This document shows, piece after piece, positions 1-7,275 of a DNA stretch of 22,178 bases (positions are counted from its first letter, which is position 1; each line of letters begins with the position of its first letter). The notes beneath the pieces were generated by a model. The model did no database searches, had not been told where the DNA came from, and saw only the letters and a list, made by a program, of their open reading frames with translations. The stretch comes from Irpex lacteus (taxonomy: Eukaryota; Basidiomycota; Agaricomycetes; Polyporales; Irpicaceae). Location: assembly GCA_001986395.2 (NCBI GenBank), contig MQVO02000147.1, positions 1 through 22,178 of the forward strand, in the 5' to 3' direction. The translations under genes and the position numbers were made by a program.

Positions 1-590
1 TTATACAATATTTATAATTATCGGGTTATTATGGTTATAGCAATATTAATAGTAAGGGGGTACACACTTATTCAGAGGGAGGCTTATTTTTAAGGAGATG
101 ATAGCCACCGTCGGATGCGAGGCCTCCGAAGGCGGCATCAGGCAGGAGATTATCTAACAGGATAGTAGTGGATAATCACTTTTGACTACTTTTTAAAATA
201 ATTTACTTTATAGTAATCAAACAATGAATTTAACTTTAATACTTTTTTTAATAGGAAGAAAAATAATTTTTTAATTTTAAAAGATCGCAATTATCGTAAG
301 CAATTATAGGAGTAACCACCACCTGTTTATTTTGTAGGTTAATTATATTTTTATTGAAGAATGTTTTTGTAACTTTTTATATTTAATTAAATTAATGCCG
401 ATACAACTTAGTGCAGGTCTCCTTAAATAACCCTACTCCTCATTTACTATTCATCTTTGTTTATAATGAAATTTGTACTTTAACCTGCAGAATGGCCTTT
501 TATCACCCTGCAAATCTCATCCTCAGGTTGAGATTAATTAAAGGTTATAATTATTTCTACAAAAATAATAGAAATTATTAGTTTTTTGTT
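1..590. other. Intergenic DNA, no gene recognised
   Basis: AT-rich sequence with a GC-richer island at about 90-160. I found no convincing reading frame, tRNA or rRNA segment on either strand. A small stem-loop sits at 114-139 (GATGC pairs with GCATC, and inside it GCCT pairs with AGGC), which resembles the short GC-rich clusters seen in fungal mitochondrial spacers. The right end passes directly into the nad4 fragment at 592. Confidence 0.5.
114..139. repeat. Short GC-rich stem-loop
   Basis: GATGC at 114-118 pairs with GCATC at 135-139, and a second inner helix forms between GCCT and AGGC. It lies in a GC-rich patch inside AT-rich DNA. A similar short string, GGCGGCATC, recurs near 8331 without the hairpin. 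Confidence 0.4.
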
Positions 591-591
591 T

Positions 592-832
592 AGTTCAGTT
601 TCTCAAGCTGCAGTTTATCTTTTAGCTGTTTTTAGTAACAGTATACAAGCTAACCCAAAAAACTAGGAATTAGAAATAATTCTAACTAGTTTTTTTGGGG
701 GAAGGTGCTATTAACTTAGGATTAGCTAAAGGACTAGTTTCACCTGGACTATTTATTTGTGCAGGAGGTGTATTATATGATAGTTCTCAAACAAGAGTAA
801 TATCTTTCTACAGAGGAGTTACTCAAGTAATA
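592..832 (+). pseudogene. nad4: nad4 internal fragment, split by a hairpin element
   Basis: NADH dehydrogenase subunit 4 is an inner-membrane proton-pumping subunit of complex I. The left part (592-651) reads SSVSQAAVYLLAVFSNSIQ and the right part (701-832) reads EGAINLGLAKGLVSPGLFIC followed by AGGVLYD and ISFYRG. Together they match one continuous internal ND4 block, from the loop before a transmembrane helix through the GLFICAGG and YRG motifs. A hairpin element (654-701) lies between them, carries an in-frame TAG and puts the two halves in different frames. Homology is lost after about residue V at 829, where the frame runs on without resemblance to ND4. Both ends of nad4 are missing, so this is a remnant. 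Other nad4 pieces lie on the minus strand in the duplication. Confidence 0.8.
654..701. repeat. CTAG hairpin element inserted in nad4
   Basis: The left arm CCCAAAAAACTAG pairs with the right arm CTAGTTTTTTTGGG. The interior GAATTAG...AATTCTAA also pairs, giving a long near-perfect hairpin. It interrupts the nad4 reading frame between conserved residues. The same interior occurs at 7685-7730. Confidence 0.85.
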
Positions 833-877
833 GAAAAGAAAAGAATTAACTTGTGCCCTGAAGCAATAAAAGTAAAC

Positions 878-950
878 CTAGTCCTCCCCCTCCTTTTTAA
901 TTTATGTTGCGTTGACAAAAAGGTCTTAAAGGTTCAAGTCCCACCACTAG
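878..950 (+). other. tRNA-like remnant
   Basis: A 73-nt segment with tRNA-like traits. CTAGT at 878-882 can pair with ACTAG at 946-950, and a GGTTCAAGTCC string resembles a T-arm. The anticodon arm and T-stem do not pair properly and no anticodon can be read. The 3' part (AAGGTTCAAGTCCCACCACTAGT) recurs in variant form at about 1028-1050, which points to decayed or duplicated tRNA 3' halves. Low confidence that it is a functional RNA. Confidence 0.25.
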
Positions 951-987
951 TATTAAACTAATTAATATACTAAACAATCAGTATTTA

Positions 988-1049
988 GGAGTGACAGCTT
1001 CGCTTAACATGTGGCTTCTACGCCGTAAAGGTTAAAGTCCCCTCACTAG
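988..1049 (+). other. tRNA-like remnant, possibly Arg (UCU)
   Basis: AGTGA at 990-994 pairs with TCACT at 1043-1047. A GGTTAAAGTCC T-arm-like string is present. GTGGC/GCCGT can close a six-base loop TTCTAC, one base short of a normal anticodon loop. If one base were missing the anticodon could be UCU, but this is speculation. The outer acceptor pairs are mismatched. It lies directly before trnW. Confidence 0.25.
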
Positions 1050-1061
1050 TCTAATATACTA

Positions 1062-1131
1062 GCACTGCTAGATTAAAGGTAACTACCTTGCTTCAGACAA
1101 GGCGATAAAAGTTCTACTCTTCTGCGGTGCT
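1062..1131 (+). tRNA. trnW: tRNA-Trp (anticodon UCA)
   Basis: The acceptor stem GCACTGC (1062-1068) pairs with GCGGTGC (1124-1130), including one G-T pair. The anticodon stem CCTTG/CAAGG closes the loop CTTCAGA, giving anticodon UCA. The D-arm AGATTAAAGGTAA resembles other fungal mitochondrial tRNA-Trp. The T-stem has one A-C mismatch. A UCA anticodon reads both UGA and UGG, which fits the frames here that need TGA as Trp. Confidence 0.75.
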
Positions 1132-1286
1132 CTACCATTATCAATGGAAAGCAAGTGTTGTATAATGGTAATTACTTTCGCCTTACTAGTAAAGCTTATA
1201 TCATATAGAGTAGCGGTTAATACTCGTTCGATCAGCGTAACTTGTATATATTATATTTTGCTTCTGGCACAATCCTTAGACGATAG

Positions 1287-1553
1287 TACATACTCAATCA
1301 AGCATACAATTACTTTTTTGCTCTTGTACTAGCGATTCCGCTATCTTCTACAGCAATTTCTACTGAACCACAAAACGCTCTAGTACAAAAGGCTACAATC
1401 TCAGCTACTCTATTTACACGAAACGTAGTTATCGCACTGCTATTTGCAGCAGCACTATCATACAATTGTTTTAGTACAGTGTCTCTAAAATCATTTGTTG
1501 TAGGAGTTGGACTATACTCAGGTCTAATTCATGCAACTACTGTTACACAATCC
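1287..1553 (+). pseudogene. nad2: nad2 5' fragment
   Basis: This frame, open from a stop at 1284, encodes a hydrophobic stretch that ends with VVGVGLYSGLIHATTVTQS. It fits the N-terminal third of fungal ND2: the pattern LFTR, LSYN, then VGxGLYxGLxHxTxxTQ is typical. ND2 is a membrane subunit of complex I. The frame is cut at TQS, exactly where a half hairpin element begins, and the rest of ND2 is not seen downstream. No clear ATG start is visible. The upstream frame at 1144-1332 overlaps in another phase and may hold the true N-terminus if there is a frameshift. Assignment rests on motif resemblance only. Confidence 0.6.
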
Positions 1554-1577
1554 CCAAAAAAAACTAGTTAGAATTAT
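1552..1577. repeat. Half CTAG hairpin element truncating nad2
   Basis: CCCC followed by A-run, CTAGTTAGAATTATA: the left arm of the hairpin family without the right arm. It sits at the point where ND2 homology stops. Confidence 0.7.
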
Positions 1578-1638
1578 AAAAAGAAAAACTTTTATTTCTC
1601 TCGGAAGAGGGTGACATATATTCTTTACTTTACTTTTA

Positions 1639-1746
1639 TTATCCAAACACATTCACATTTTTCGTAACACGAGGGATAACTCGTTCTGTGGCAAGTCTTC
1701 CTGATAGTTGAATACGAATACCACAAATGTGAGATGGAAGATGACA
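1639..1746 (-). pseudogene. rps3: rps3-like C-terminal scrap
   Basis: The minus frame reads CGIRIQLSGRLATERVIPRV followed by TKNVNVFG and a TAA at 1639-1641. The GIRIxLSGRL...ERxIPRxT pattern resembles the C-terminal domain of fungal mitochondrial ribosomal protein S3. Only about 35 codons are visible. No upstream continuation was found, so this is at best a fragment. Confidence 0.45.
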
Positions 1747-1768
1747 AAAATAATAAAATAAGATAGTT

Positions 1769-1792
1769 ATTAAAATTTAATTAAATTTTAAT
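1769..1792. repeat. 24-bp AT-rich perfect palindrome
   Basis: A perfect 24-bp inverted repeat with centre AATT, beginning ATTAAAATTTAA. The same palindrome occurs at 4568-4591 and 15319-15342, and an expanded form lies inside a hairpin element near 20317. Such recurrence is more than expected from AT-richness alone. Confidence 0.75.
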
Positions 1793-1812
1793 TACCCACA
1801 CAAGCTAGTTAG

Positions 1813-2061
1813 TTTTACTTTTTTTATCCAGGAAAGAAAATAGGTGAAAAAATTATCAATGGAATTGTTAAAGGAGCTGGTGTTGTAGGTGCTGGAGCTG
1901 CAGTTGAACAAAGTATACGTGGGAGAAGAAATGATAATGCTAGTAATAATAATGGTAATAGCGGGAACAGTGGTGGAAATATTGGAGGTAACAGTGGTGT
2001 AAATAATGGAGGTAACAGAGGCTCCCATAAAATAATTCTCTTATTTTATTTTATATTTTAA
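1813..2061 (+). CDS. Gly/Asn-rich frame, unknown function
   Basis: Open from a TAG at 1810 to a TAA at 2059. It has no ATG start, so it may be partial. It begins with KKIGEKIINGIVKGAGVVGA, a glycine-zipper-like short membrane segment (GxxxGAGVVGAGA), continues with VEQSIRGRR, then a low-complexity Asn/Gly/Ser tract built of GNSG/GGN units, and ends with a hydrophobic ILLFYFIF tail. I do not recognise the family. Its style (membrane segment plus low-complexity tail) resembles the accessory proteins at 11565-13399, but no direct similarity is seen. Confidence 0.4.
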   Translation, partial: FYFFYPGKKIGEKIINGIVKGAGVVGAGAAVEQSIRGRRNDNASNNNGNSGNSGGNIGGNSGVNNGGNRGSHKIILLFYFIF

Positions 2062-2092
2062 TTATATATCTAATTATTTTTTAATTTAACTC

Positions 2093-2230
2093 ATTGTGAT
2101 TATTGAACTGATGCTTCTTTCTGTAACCATTCTAGTTCTAGTTATGGCTTATAATGATAACGATACAATTGGACAAATTTATTCAATTATTATTATTATT
2201 GCTACTGCAGGAGCTGAAAGTGCTATAGGA
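2093..2230 (+). pseudogene. nad4L: nad4L internal fragment
   Basis: The frame reads IVIIELMLLSVTILVLVMAY then DNDTIGQIYSI and TAGAESAIG. It matches ND4L: helix 2 with the conserved Glu (IELMLL), the loop D-D/N-xxGQ, and the AGAESAIG motif of helix 3. ND4L is a small complex I membrane subunit of about 90 residues. The first helix and the C-terminal LGLLVxYYR segment are absent. After AESAIG at 2230 the frame runs into unrelated sequence and stops at 2252-2254. The break coincides with the end of the minus-strand frame 2223-2444, which suggests a recombination junction. Confidence 0.8.
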
Positions 2231-2444
2231 CCCCATTTTCATTTATTAAATTAGGCATAACCCCATAATCTCTATAATTAGGCCCATTCATGACACTGTC
2301 ATGAGTATTTTCGGCATTATGAGGGGTAAGTTGTAAATGAATAGGATATTTCCCACTATAAATATTAAAATGCAACCCGGTTTCTCTGCAATGAGCCATC
2401 TGACCCTTGATTTTATCTACCTCTTCCGTCTCCATTTTACCCAC
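2223..2444 (-). CDS. Small hypothetical protein (73 aa)
   Basis: An ATG-started minus frame of 73 residues with balanced, soluble composition (MGKMETEEVDKIKGQMAHCR at the start, NGPNYRDYGVMPNLINENG near the end). It has no transmembrane segment and no motif that I recognise. It lies just downstream of nad5 on the same strand and abuts the broken nad4L. It could be the end of a mobile-element or plasmid protein. Whether it is expressed is unknown. Confidence 0.35.
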   Translation of the reverse strand: MGKMETEEVDKIKGQMAHCRETGLHFNIYSGKYPIHLQLTPHNAENTHDSVMNGPNYRDYGVMPNLINENGVL

Positions 2445-2487
2445 TTTTAATTAAAACTTAAACTTAATTGATGGGGAGTATTGATGA

Positions 2488-3405
2488 TTAAATTGCAGTA
2501 GTTCGTTGACTAATCCATACTTGTACTGTTAGAGCACCCTTCTTATTAGCAGTAGTACATTGTCCTGTTTCAATAAGTGTTCGAGTACTGTTCTTAAATG
2601 ATCCGATTAGTGATACAAGCCCTAGCATGATGTATAGAGCGTATGATGTAATAACACCTGTGTCGTAAGCAGCTACAGATCGACCTGTTCCTGTTAGAAC
2701 TGTACTTAGACCGTATGGTCCAGCTAGTTCGATAACTCCTCGGTCAAGAACCTTAGAGATAACAAGTCCAACTCGTAGTGAAGCACTGATAATGAAACCG
2801 TTGAATAGTGCGTCCCAGTACCACTTTGCGTTAAGGAATGAGTATACAGCATATCCAATAGGTCCGTTTGTTAGACCAATTGTGAATGCAGGTACCACAT
2901 GGTATAGATATAGTGCTAGACCAGCACCGAATAGGCTACCAATAGCAGGTAGTAGCTTCATTAGTAGAGGTAGTCCGAATTCAGCTTCAATCAGTGTAAT
3001 GTGGTTAGGGTGTTGGTATAGAGCAGTTGATAGGAAATCTGTACCTACTCCCACATACATGTCCTTTGCAATGTAACCAAATACAATTGACATGATTGAT
3101 AGAATTACCAGAGGAATTACAATGATCATAGGTGCTTCGTGAGCATGTAGATAGTAACCCTTAGGGGCATTAGGTGTTGTAAAGAATGTTAGTGATACTA
3201 GTCGGAATGAATAGAAGGCTGTGAATACAGCTGAAATTGTTCCCAGCCAGTATGCCATTGTACCAGATACTTCGTATTGTCCTAGAGCTACTTCAAGGAT
3301 TAGATCCTTACTGTAGAACCCTGTCATAAATGGTAGAGCCATTAGAGATAGAGATCCGATAAGGATAGCTGTGTAGGTAAATGGTAGGAAGTTAACCAGA
3401 CCTCC
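2488..3405 (-). CDS. nad5: NADH dehydrogenase subunit 5, 3' exon
   Basis: ND5 is the large antiporter-like membrane subunit of complex I. The minus frame from GGLVNFLPFTYTAILIGSLS (near 3405-3346) through LPFMTGFYSKDLILE, FYSFRL, HAHEAPM and NAKWYWDALFNGFI covers the conserved middle and C-terminal half of ND5, about 305 codons, ending at TAA 2488-2490. About half the usual 650 residues are missing at the 5' side. ND5 similarity stops at GGLV. The residues coded before it (LL, YSDN) do not match, and the 2.46 kb duplication starts a few bases further at 3411, so an intron boundary is probable here. The last about 25 residues after GSFKNSTRT do not resemble ND5 and may be a replaced tail. Trp is encoded by TGG and codons are more GC-ended than in the surrounding DNA. 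Confidence 0.9.
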   Translation of the reverse strand, partial: GGLVNFLPFTYTAILIGSLSLMALPFMTGFYSKDLILEVALGQYEVSGTMAYWLGTISAVFTAFYSFRLVSLTFFTTPNAPKGYYLHAHEAPMIIVIPLVILSIMSIVFGYIAKDMYVGVGTDFLSTALYQHPNHITLIEAEFGLPLLMKLLPAIGSLFGAGLALYLYHVVPAFTIGLTNGPIGYAVYSFLNAKWYWDALFNGFIISASLRVGLVISKVLDRGVIELAGPYGLSTVLTGTGRSVAAYDTGVITSYALYIMLGLVSLIGSFKNSTRTLIETGQCTTANKKGALTVQVWISQRTTAI

Positions 3406-3410
3406 TAGAA

Positions 3411-3636
3411 GATTATCTGAGTATTAAGACAATCCACTTAGAATCTAAGAGGTCGTGGTTGGAGGATAATCAGTCTTCTAATCTTAAATATAGTCTCATC
3501 AAATACTTGTAAAGCTAAAGGGGATTGGAACCTTAAGATATGAAGGGAATAATACGATATATTTGTATAGTAATAAAGTTTACTAGAATGAGGAATCTCG
3601 ATAAAAGCAAATAAAGACAATCAATACTTTTTTAAT
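3411..3636 (-). other. Probable intron-derived sequence upstream of nad5 exon
   Basis: This lies directly before the nad5 exon on the minus strand. It has a 60-codon open frame (3438-3620) without recognisable protein features, and a GAGACTATATTTAAG string that faintly recalls group I core segments. I could not assemble paired P, Q, R and S elements, so intron identity is inferred from position only. Confidence 0.3.
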
Positions 3637-3975
3637 TTAGGGGGGAGTGTCAAGACGAGTACCATTTGCATCAATCCGAATATATATATTTGTACTTTTA
3701 TCTATATAATCGGCAGGGTATTCTCTATCAAGAATAGTATTATGTATTATTTTAGCTATATTTTTATATTCTTCGAGTTTATAGATATATTATATAATAC
3801 TAGAACACAACGCCCATTTTCATGTAAGATGTTGGAATGTATTTATAATTCTTTCTACGTATGCATCAGATATATTATTATGTCTATGTATAACAGTAAA
3901 ATCTTGTTTTTCATTTTCAATAACTCTTTGTATAATTTCTAGATAACAGATAAAAGTATAGAATGGTTTATAAAT
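3637..3975 (-). pseudogene. Unknown protein remnant, one in-frame TAA (copy 1)
   Basis: In code 4 one minus frame stays open from the half hairpin near 3975 to TAA 3637-3639, apart from a single TAA at about 3791. It reads FYTFICYLEIIQRVIENEKQ, then HRHNNISDAYVERIINTFQH, and after the TAA YKLEEYKNIAKIIHNTILDR and RIDANGTRLDTPP. Composition is that of a real soluble protein, with one TGA read as Trp. The family is not recognised; a plasmid or mobile-element protein is possible. Copy 2 (14388-14693) shares the TAA but has an extra one-base deletion. The plus-strand frame over the same DNA is a shadow. Confidence 0.45.
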
Positions 3976-3980
3976 CTATC

Positions 3981-3996
3981 CAAAAAAACTAGGCTC
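3981..3996. repeat. Half CTAG hairpin element (copy 1)
   Basis: CCAAAAAAACTAGG, the left arm only of the hairpin family. Its duplicate near 14728-14744 differs in A-run and G-run length. Confidence 0.5.
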
Positions 3997-4014
3997 TTTG
4001 TTGGAAGTACTTTT

Positions 4015-4293
4015 TTAATTTATCCTTTTTATTACCTTAACTTCTATTAAATTACTGTTATTTGATAGAAGAATAACTAATTCTAAACCCAATAATATTA
4101 ATTCCTCATTAGAGAGATATAGATTGTTTTCACTACGGTACTCTAAAAATTTACATTCATTACTTATTACTCCACTTTCTAAATCTTTATTATACTTTTC
4201 TATACATACCAGTTCACTGCTGAGTACTACCAACAACACTTCTAACACATGCACTAGAAATACTTTACTGAGACTGAGATTTTGTTGATGCAA
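4015..4293 (-). CDS. Unknown 92-aa frame (copy 1)
   Basis: An open minus frame with no ATG start (TTG at 4291-4293; the frame remains open further upstream through KSIDCLYL to a TAA in the T-run module). It reads LSKVFLVHVLEVLLVVLSSE (a hydrophobic segment), then a charged middle with CIEKYNKDLESGVISNECKF, then NEELILLGLELVILLSNNSN. The frame ends at TAA 4015-4017. No family is recognised. Its 279 bases are free of indels between the two duplicate copies, unlike most of the duplication, but this may simply reflect fewer long homopolymers. Confidence 0.4.
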   Translation of the reverse strand: MHQQNLSLSKVFLVHVLEVLLVVLSSELVCIEKYNKDLESGVISNECKFLEYRSENNLYLSNEELILLGLELVILLSNNSNLIEVKVIKRIN

Positions 4294-4319
4294 ATAAAGA
4301 CAATCAATACTTTTTTAAT

Positions 4320-4354
4320 CTACTTAAAATAAAATTAAATAAATTACACAGTCT
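4320..4354. repeat. 35-bp dispersed repeat
   Basis: CTACTTAAAATAAAATTAAA followed by TAAATTACACAGTCT. The same unit is found at 5150-5184, 8176-8209, 15072-15107 and 15904-15938, and its first half also at 5869-5885. It often follows the CAATCAATACTTTTTTAAT module or a GACCCT string. Confidence 0.85.
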
Positions 4355-4374
4355 TTCTTTCTTTTTAATCTTAT

Positions 4375-4563
4375 TCCCCTTTCTCCTACTTTAATAAGTA
4401 GACCTGATGATACAAAACCATGAGCTACTGATAATACTAAACTACCAGTTAAACCTGTGATACTATAAGAGAATATACTTAATATACATACAGCCATATG
4501 AGATAAAGAACTCTAAGCTACTATAACTATCAGATCAGTTTGTCTTAATGTTATTATAGGTGC
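4375..4563 (-). pseudogene. nad4: nad4 central fragment (copy 1)
   Basis: The minus frame reads APIITLRQTDLIVIVA, a TAG, then SSLSHMAVCILSIFSYSITG, LTGSLVLSVAHGFVSSGL. This is the ND4 core around the conserved SSxSHM and HGFVSSGL motifs. The TAG replaces the Tyr usually found before SSxSHM and is present in both duplicate copies, so it is a true mutation of the ancestor, not a sequencing slip. ND4 homology stops after SSGL. It covers the same part of ND4 as the fragment at 592-832 but with a different sequence, so two nad4 lineages are present. Confidence 0.8.
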
Positions 4564-4567
4564 CCTA

Positions 4568-4591
4568 ATTAAAATTTAATTAAATTTTAAT
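4568..4591. repeat. 24-bp AT-rich perfect palindrome
   Basis: Identical to the palindrome at 1769-1792. It sits at the edge of the nad4 central fragment. Confidence 0.75.
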
Positions 4592-4625
4592 AACCCCTAC
4601 CAAAATAATTAAATAATTTATTAAG

Positions 4626-4649
4626 CCACTAGCCACTAAAGTGGAGTGG
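4626..4649. repeat. CCACT/AGTGG stem-loop (copy 1)
   Basis: CCACTAGCCACT pairs with AGTGGAGTGG around an AA loop, with an AG bulge. Its duplicate is 15377-15400. Stem-loops with the same CCACT/AGTGG letters occur next to rnl at 20050-20070 and inside the hairpin element at 13971-14039. Confidence 0.6.
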
Positions 4650-4855
4650 AGAGTGATTACAATAAACTATTATTCTTTTGAAGAGTTAAATAAATAGAGT
4701 AGGGAAAAGAGTTAAATAATTATAAAAATATTATTCTAAGATTATTTATTATTAATCGCTAGCTCCCTTTAAATTCTTTAACTTTACTCATCTTTGAGAG
4801 AACAAACATTAATTTATTTTAATTGTTTAATTAAATTTATTCTTATTCTAACAAT

Positions 4856-4902
4856 CCCCAAAAAACTAATTAGAATGAATTCTAATTCCTAGTGTTTTTG
4901 GG
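4856..4902. repeat. CTAG hairpin element (copy 1)
   Basis: CCCCAAAAAACTAATTAG and its inverted counterpart TTCCTAGTGTTTTTGGG enclose a paired GAATTC centre. A full member of the hairpin family; the duplicate at 15609-15656 has one more C. Confidence 0.85.
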
Positions 4903-4928
4903 ACTCTGATTCTTTAGTTATTATTTGT

Positions 4929-5015
4929 AAGTTAATTGGAGGGAGGACACAAGGGGGAATCCCTCTAGTACTAATCTTAACTCTTTGGAACCCAAGTTAA
5001 TTGGAGGGAGGACAC
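4929..5015. repeat. 22-bp tandem-spaced direct repeat
   Basis: AAGTTAATTGGAGGGAGGAC followed by AC occurs at 4929-4950 and 4994-5015, 65 bases apart. The pair recurs in the second duplication copy. Confidence 0.7.
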
Positions 5016-5149
5016 TCAGTTAAATAAATAGAGTATTTATTATCCTTTAGGTTAAAGAGAATTAGAATAAATAATAAGATAGCTATTTACTTAGTCTATC
5101 CATATTCCACAAAGGGTATTAGTTAGAATTATATTGTTAAATAGACCCT

Positions 5150-5184
5150 CTACTTAAAATAAAATTAAATAAATTACACAGTCT
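5150..5184. repeat. 35-bp dispersed repeat
   Basis: Same unit as 4320-4354. It is followed by a half hairpin element and the LAGLIDADG fragment. Confidence 0.85.
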
Positions 5185-5195
5185 GTACCCTAAAA

Positions 5196-5217
5196 TAATT
5201 CTAACTAGTTTTTTTGG
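5196..5217. repeat. Half CTAG hairpin element (copy 1)
   Basis: AATTCTAACTAGTTTTTTTG: the right arm of the hairpin family only. It abuts the first recognisable residue of the endonuclease fragment. Confidence 0.6.
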
Positions 5218-5510
5218 ATGGTAGTAGGATTTACTATTGCTGAAGGATCCTTCCATATTAAGTCCAACGGTGATTTCTGTTTTAGTCTGAAGCAACGTCC
5301 ACATCTAGTACTGTTTGAAGCACTGCGGCTACTATTTAACACTCGTGTAAAGATTCACACATCAGATGGTTATAATACTTTGGTTATGACTTCACTACGG
5401 GATCTGACAACAGTGGTTACTTTCTTCTATTCTCCGGGCTTCACCCTCTGACAGGACTGAAGCTTCACAGCTACATGCGGTGGATCGAACAAATGAAGGT
5501 AATTATTAAT
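5218..5510 (+). pseudogene. LAGLIDADG homing endonuclease C-terminal part (copy 1)
   Basis: LAGLIDADG endonucleases are intron-encoded DNA-cutting proteins that spread their intron. The frame begins MVVGFTIAEGSFHIKSNGDF, in which GFTIAEGSF is the second LAGLIDADG helix with the acidic Glu, then FSLKQRPHLVLFEALRLLFN and TRVKIHTSDGYN. Near 5428 the frame breaks; in another phase the sequence continues HPLTGLKLHSYMRWIEQMK, the family's usual C-terminus. Copy 2 breaks differently at the same place, and combining the two spellings of the homopolymers gives one open frame, so the break may be a sequence error. The N-terminal half is missing and replaced by a half hairpin element. Confidence 0.8.
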
Positions 5511-5530
5511 AAAAAGAATAGGGGAGGTAC

Positions 5531-5827
5531 TTAAAATAAAATATCAAAAAGAAGAATATCTAGCACTACAAATATAGCAATTATAAATGCAGGTACATTA
5601 TGATATACATTATTCCAACTAGCTAGTACATAGATAGGCGTTATAAAGGTAGTAAGTATAACTATGTATAGATTAATGGCTCCATATGTAGATGACAATA
5701 AGGTAACATAATCCTCTACTGCTTTATATTAACTTAAAGAAATATAGAAGGAATACCATATCTGTAGTGATAGAATTAATACTACTGTAGAGATAGTTAG
5801 GGTAATATAATTAGCATAGACCTTCAC
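5531..5827 (-). pseudogene. nad4: nad4 N-terminal fragment (copy 1)
   Basis: The minus frame reads VYANYITLTISTVVLILSLQ, IWYSFYISLS, then a TAA, VEDYVTLLSSTYGAINLYIV, ILTTFITPIYVLASWNN and VLDILLFDILF. It matches the N-terminal region of ND4 (the LTTFITPI motif and the VLDILLF helix). The TAA is in both duplicate copies, so the break is ancestral. A stretch after ASWNN is shorter than in ND4 (several residues deleted). It lies upstream of the nad4 central fragment on the same strand, so both probably derive from one nad4 copy broken by endonuclease and hairpin insertions. Confidence 0.8.
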
Positions 5828-5835
5828 AACTATAA

Positions 5836-6248
<413 letters not shown>

Positions 6249-6288
6249 TATTCTAGGGTTGCAGCTCTAATTATATTTTACCTTAAGA

Positions 6289-6359
6289 GTAGAAATAATC
6301 CCCAAAAAAACTAGTTAGAATTATTTATAATACCTAGTTTTTGGGGATGTTTTTTGGGG
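6289..6359. repeat. Nested hairpin unit lacking its outer left arm
   Basis: GTAGAAATAAT, then a complete hairpin element (6300-6346: CCCCAAAAAAACTAG...CTAGTTTTTGGGG), then ATGTTTTTTGGGG. The same 71 bases occur at 11075-11145, where the outer left arm is also present. Confidence 0.85.
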
Positions 6360-7230
6360 AGGGTATAGGTTCATAGAAGTAAACTGTATAACTTAGATAA
6401 TTAATTACTGACTCTCTTGATTTATCCTCCTATCCTTGTAAATAATCTTTACTAAGAAATAAATATAGTAAATTTTAATCTGTTAAAATAAATAATTTTA
6501 ATTTATATCACTACTTTAATTTTTTTATTATATTTAATCTATACACACTTTCCTCTTTACCACTGCACTACTTAGTTACATATGCCCTATAACTTTATGA
6601 CAACTCTAATCCATTTCCAACTAAAAACAGATAGTTATTTTTATATAAGCTTATTGCTAGGATTTTTTTTTTACTTTACTCTTTTTCTTTTTCTGTGCAA
6701 GACTAAAGAATTATACTCTCTCTTTCACTTTTTATTTACTTTGCACTGATATACTAATTTATTTAATAACTCATTTATTACTATTCCAAATATAACTCTA
6801 TTAAACTTTAACTAGCATTTATTAATCTTTATATTAAATTATTATTAGAGAATTAACTATAGGTATATATAAATGGTAAATTATAATTTTACCTTAAGAT
6901 CTTAGCTTCAGGTGAATCACCGTTATAAAACCATTGACAATTTTCCTCAACTCATAAACGGATTCACTTCTGTAAAAGGATATAATCTCTTATTGGCTGT
7001 TACAATATTATTTTGTTTTTCATGAATAAAGTATAAACTAAAGAAACATAACGTCGTAAACAGTACCTCCAATTGTCCTTTATCTAGGAGGTGGAGCAAC
7101 GTAAAATTTTATTTATAGAGTTTTTCATTTATAGAATTTTAACAAATAAATACAGTTCTATACTTTGCACATTTCTTAATTATAGTACCATTAGTTAGTA
7201 TTATTAAAAAATAGTTTAGTTGAATTAGCT
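6360..7230. other. AT-rich intergenic DNA
   Basis: No recognisable gene on either strand, with code 4 considered. It contains one stem-loop at 6912-6967. The rest is low-complexity A/T sequence. Confidence 0.5.
6912..6967. other. 56-nt stem-loop, possible small RNA
   Basis: GTGAAT pairs with ATTCAC at the ends, CCGTTAT pairs with ATAAACGG inside (one A bulge), and TTGA pairs with TCAA near the tip. It is more GC-rich and better paired than its surroundings. It is too short for a normal tRNA and no anticodon arm is present. Confidence 0.35.
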
Positions 7231-7233
7231 AAT

Positions 7234-7275
7234 CCCAAAAAACTAGGAATTAGAAATTAATTAGTTTTTTTGGGG
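7234..7275. repeat. CTAG hairpin element
   Basis: CCCAAAAAACTAGGAATTAG...AATTAGTTTTTTTGGGG. Slightly shorter inner stem than the copies at 654 and 7685. Confidence 0.8.

Noticed and set aside
1144..1332. Plus-strand 62-codon ATG frame
   Set aside because: It overlaps trnW-nad2 spacer in another phase from nad2 and has no motif; it might contain the nad2 start only if a frameshift exists.
1792..2028. Minus-strand 78-codon frame of Ser/Thr/Ile
   Set aside because: Mirror image of the Gly/Asn repeat frame on the plus strand; low complexity only.
2792..3076. Plus-strand 94-codon frame
   Set aside because: It lies antisense to the well-supported nad5 exon and shows no protein motif.
3411..3640. 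Complete group I intron before the nad5 exon
   Set aside because: Only faint core-like strings were found and no paired P7 or P3 could be assembled; left as intron-derived by position.
3742..3942. Plus-strand 66-codon frame, with a duplicate at 14494
   Set aside because: Antisense to a minus frame with much better protein composition; Phe/Ile/Tyr richness reflects AT-rich complement.
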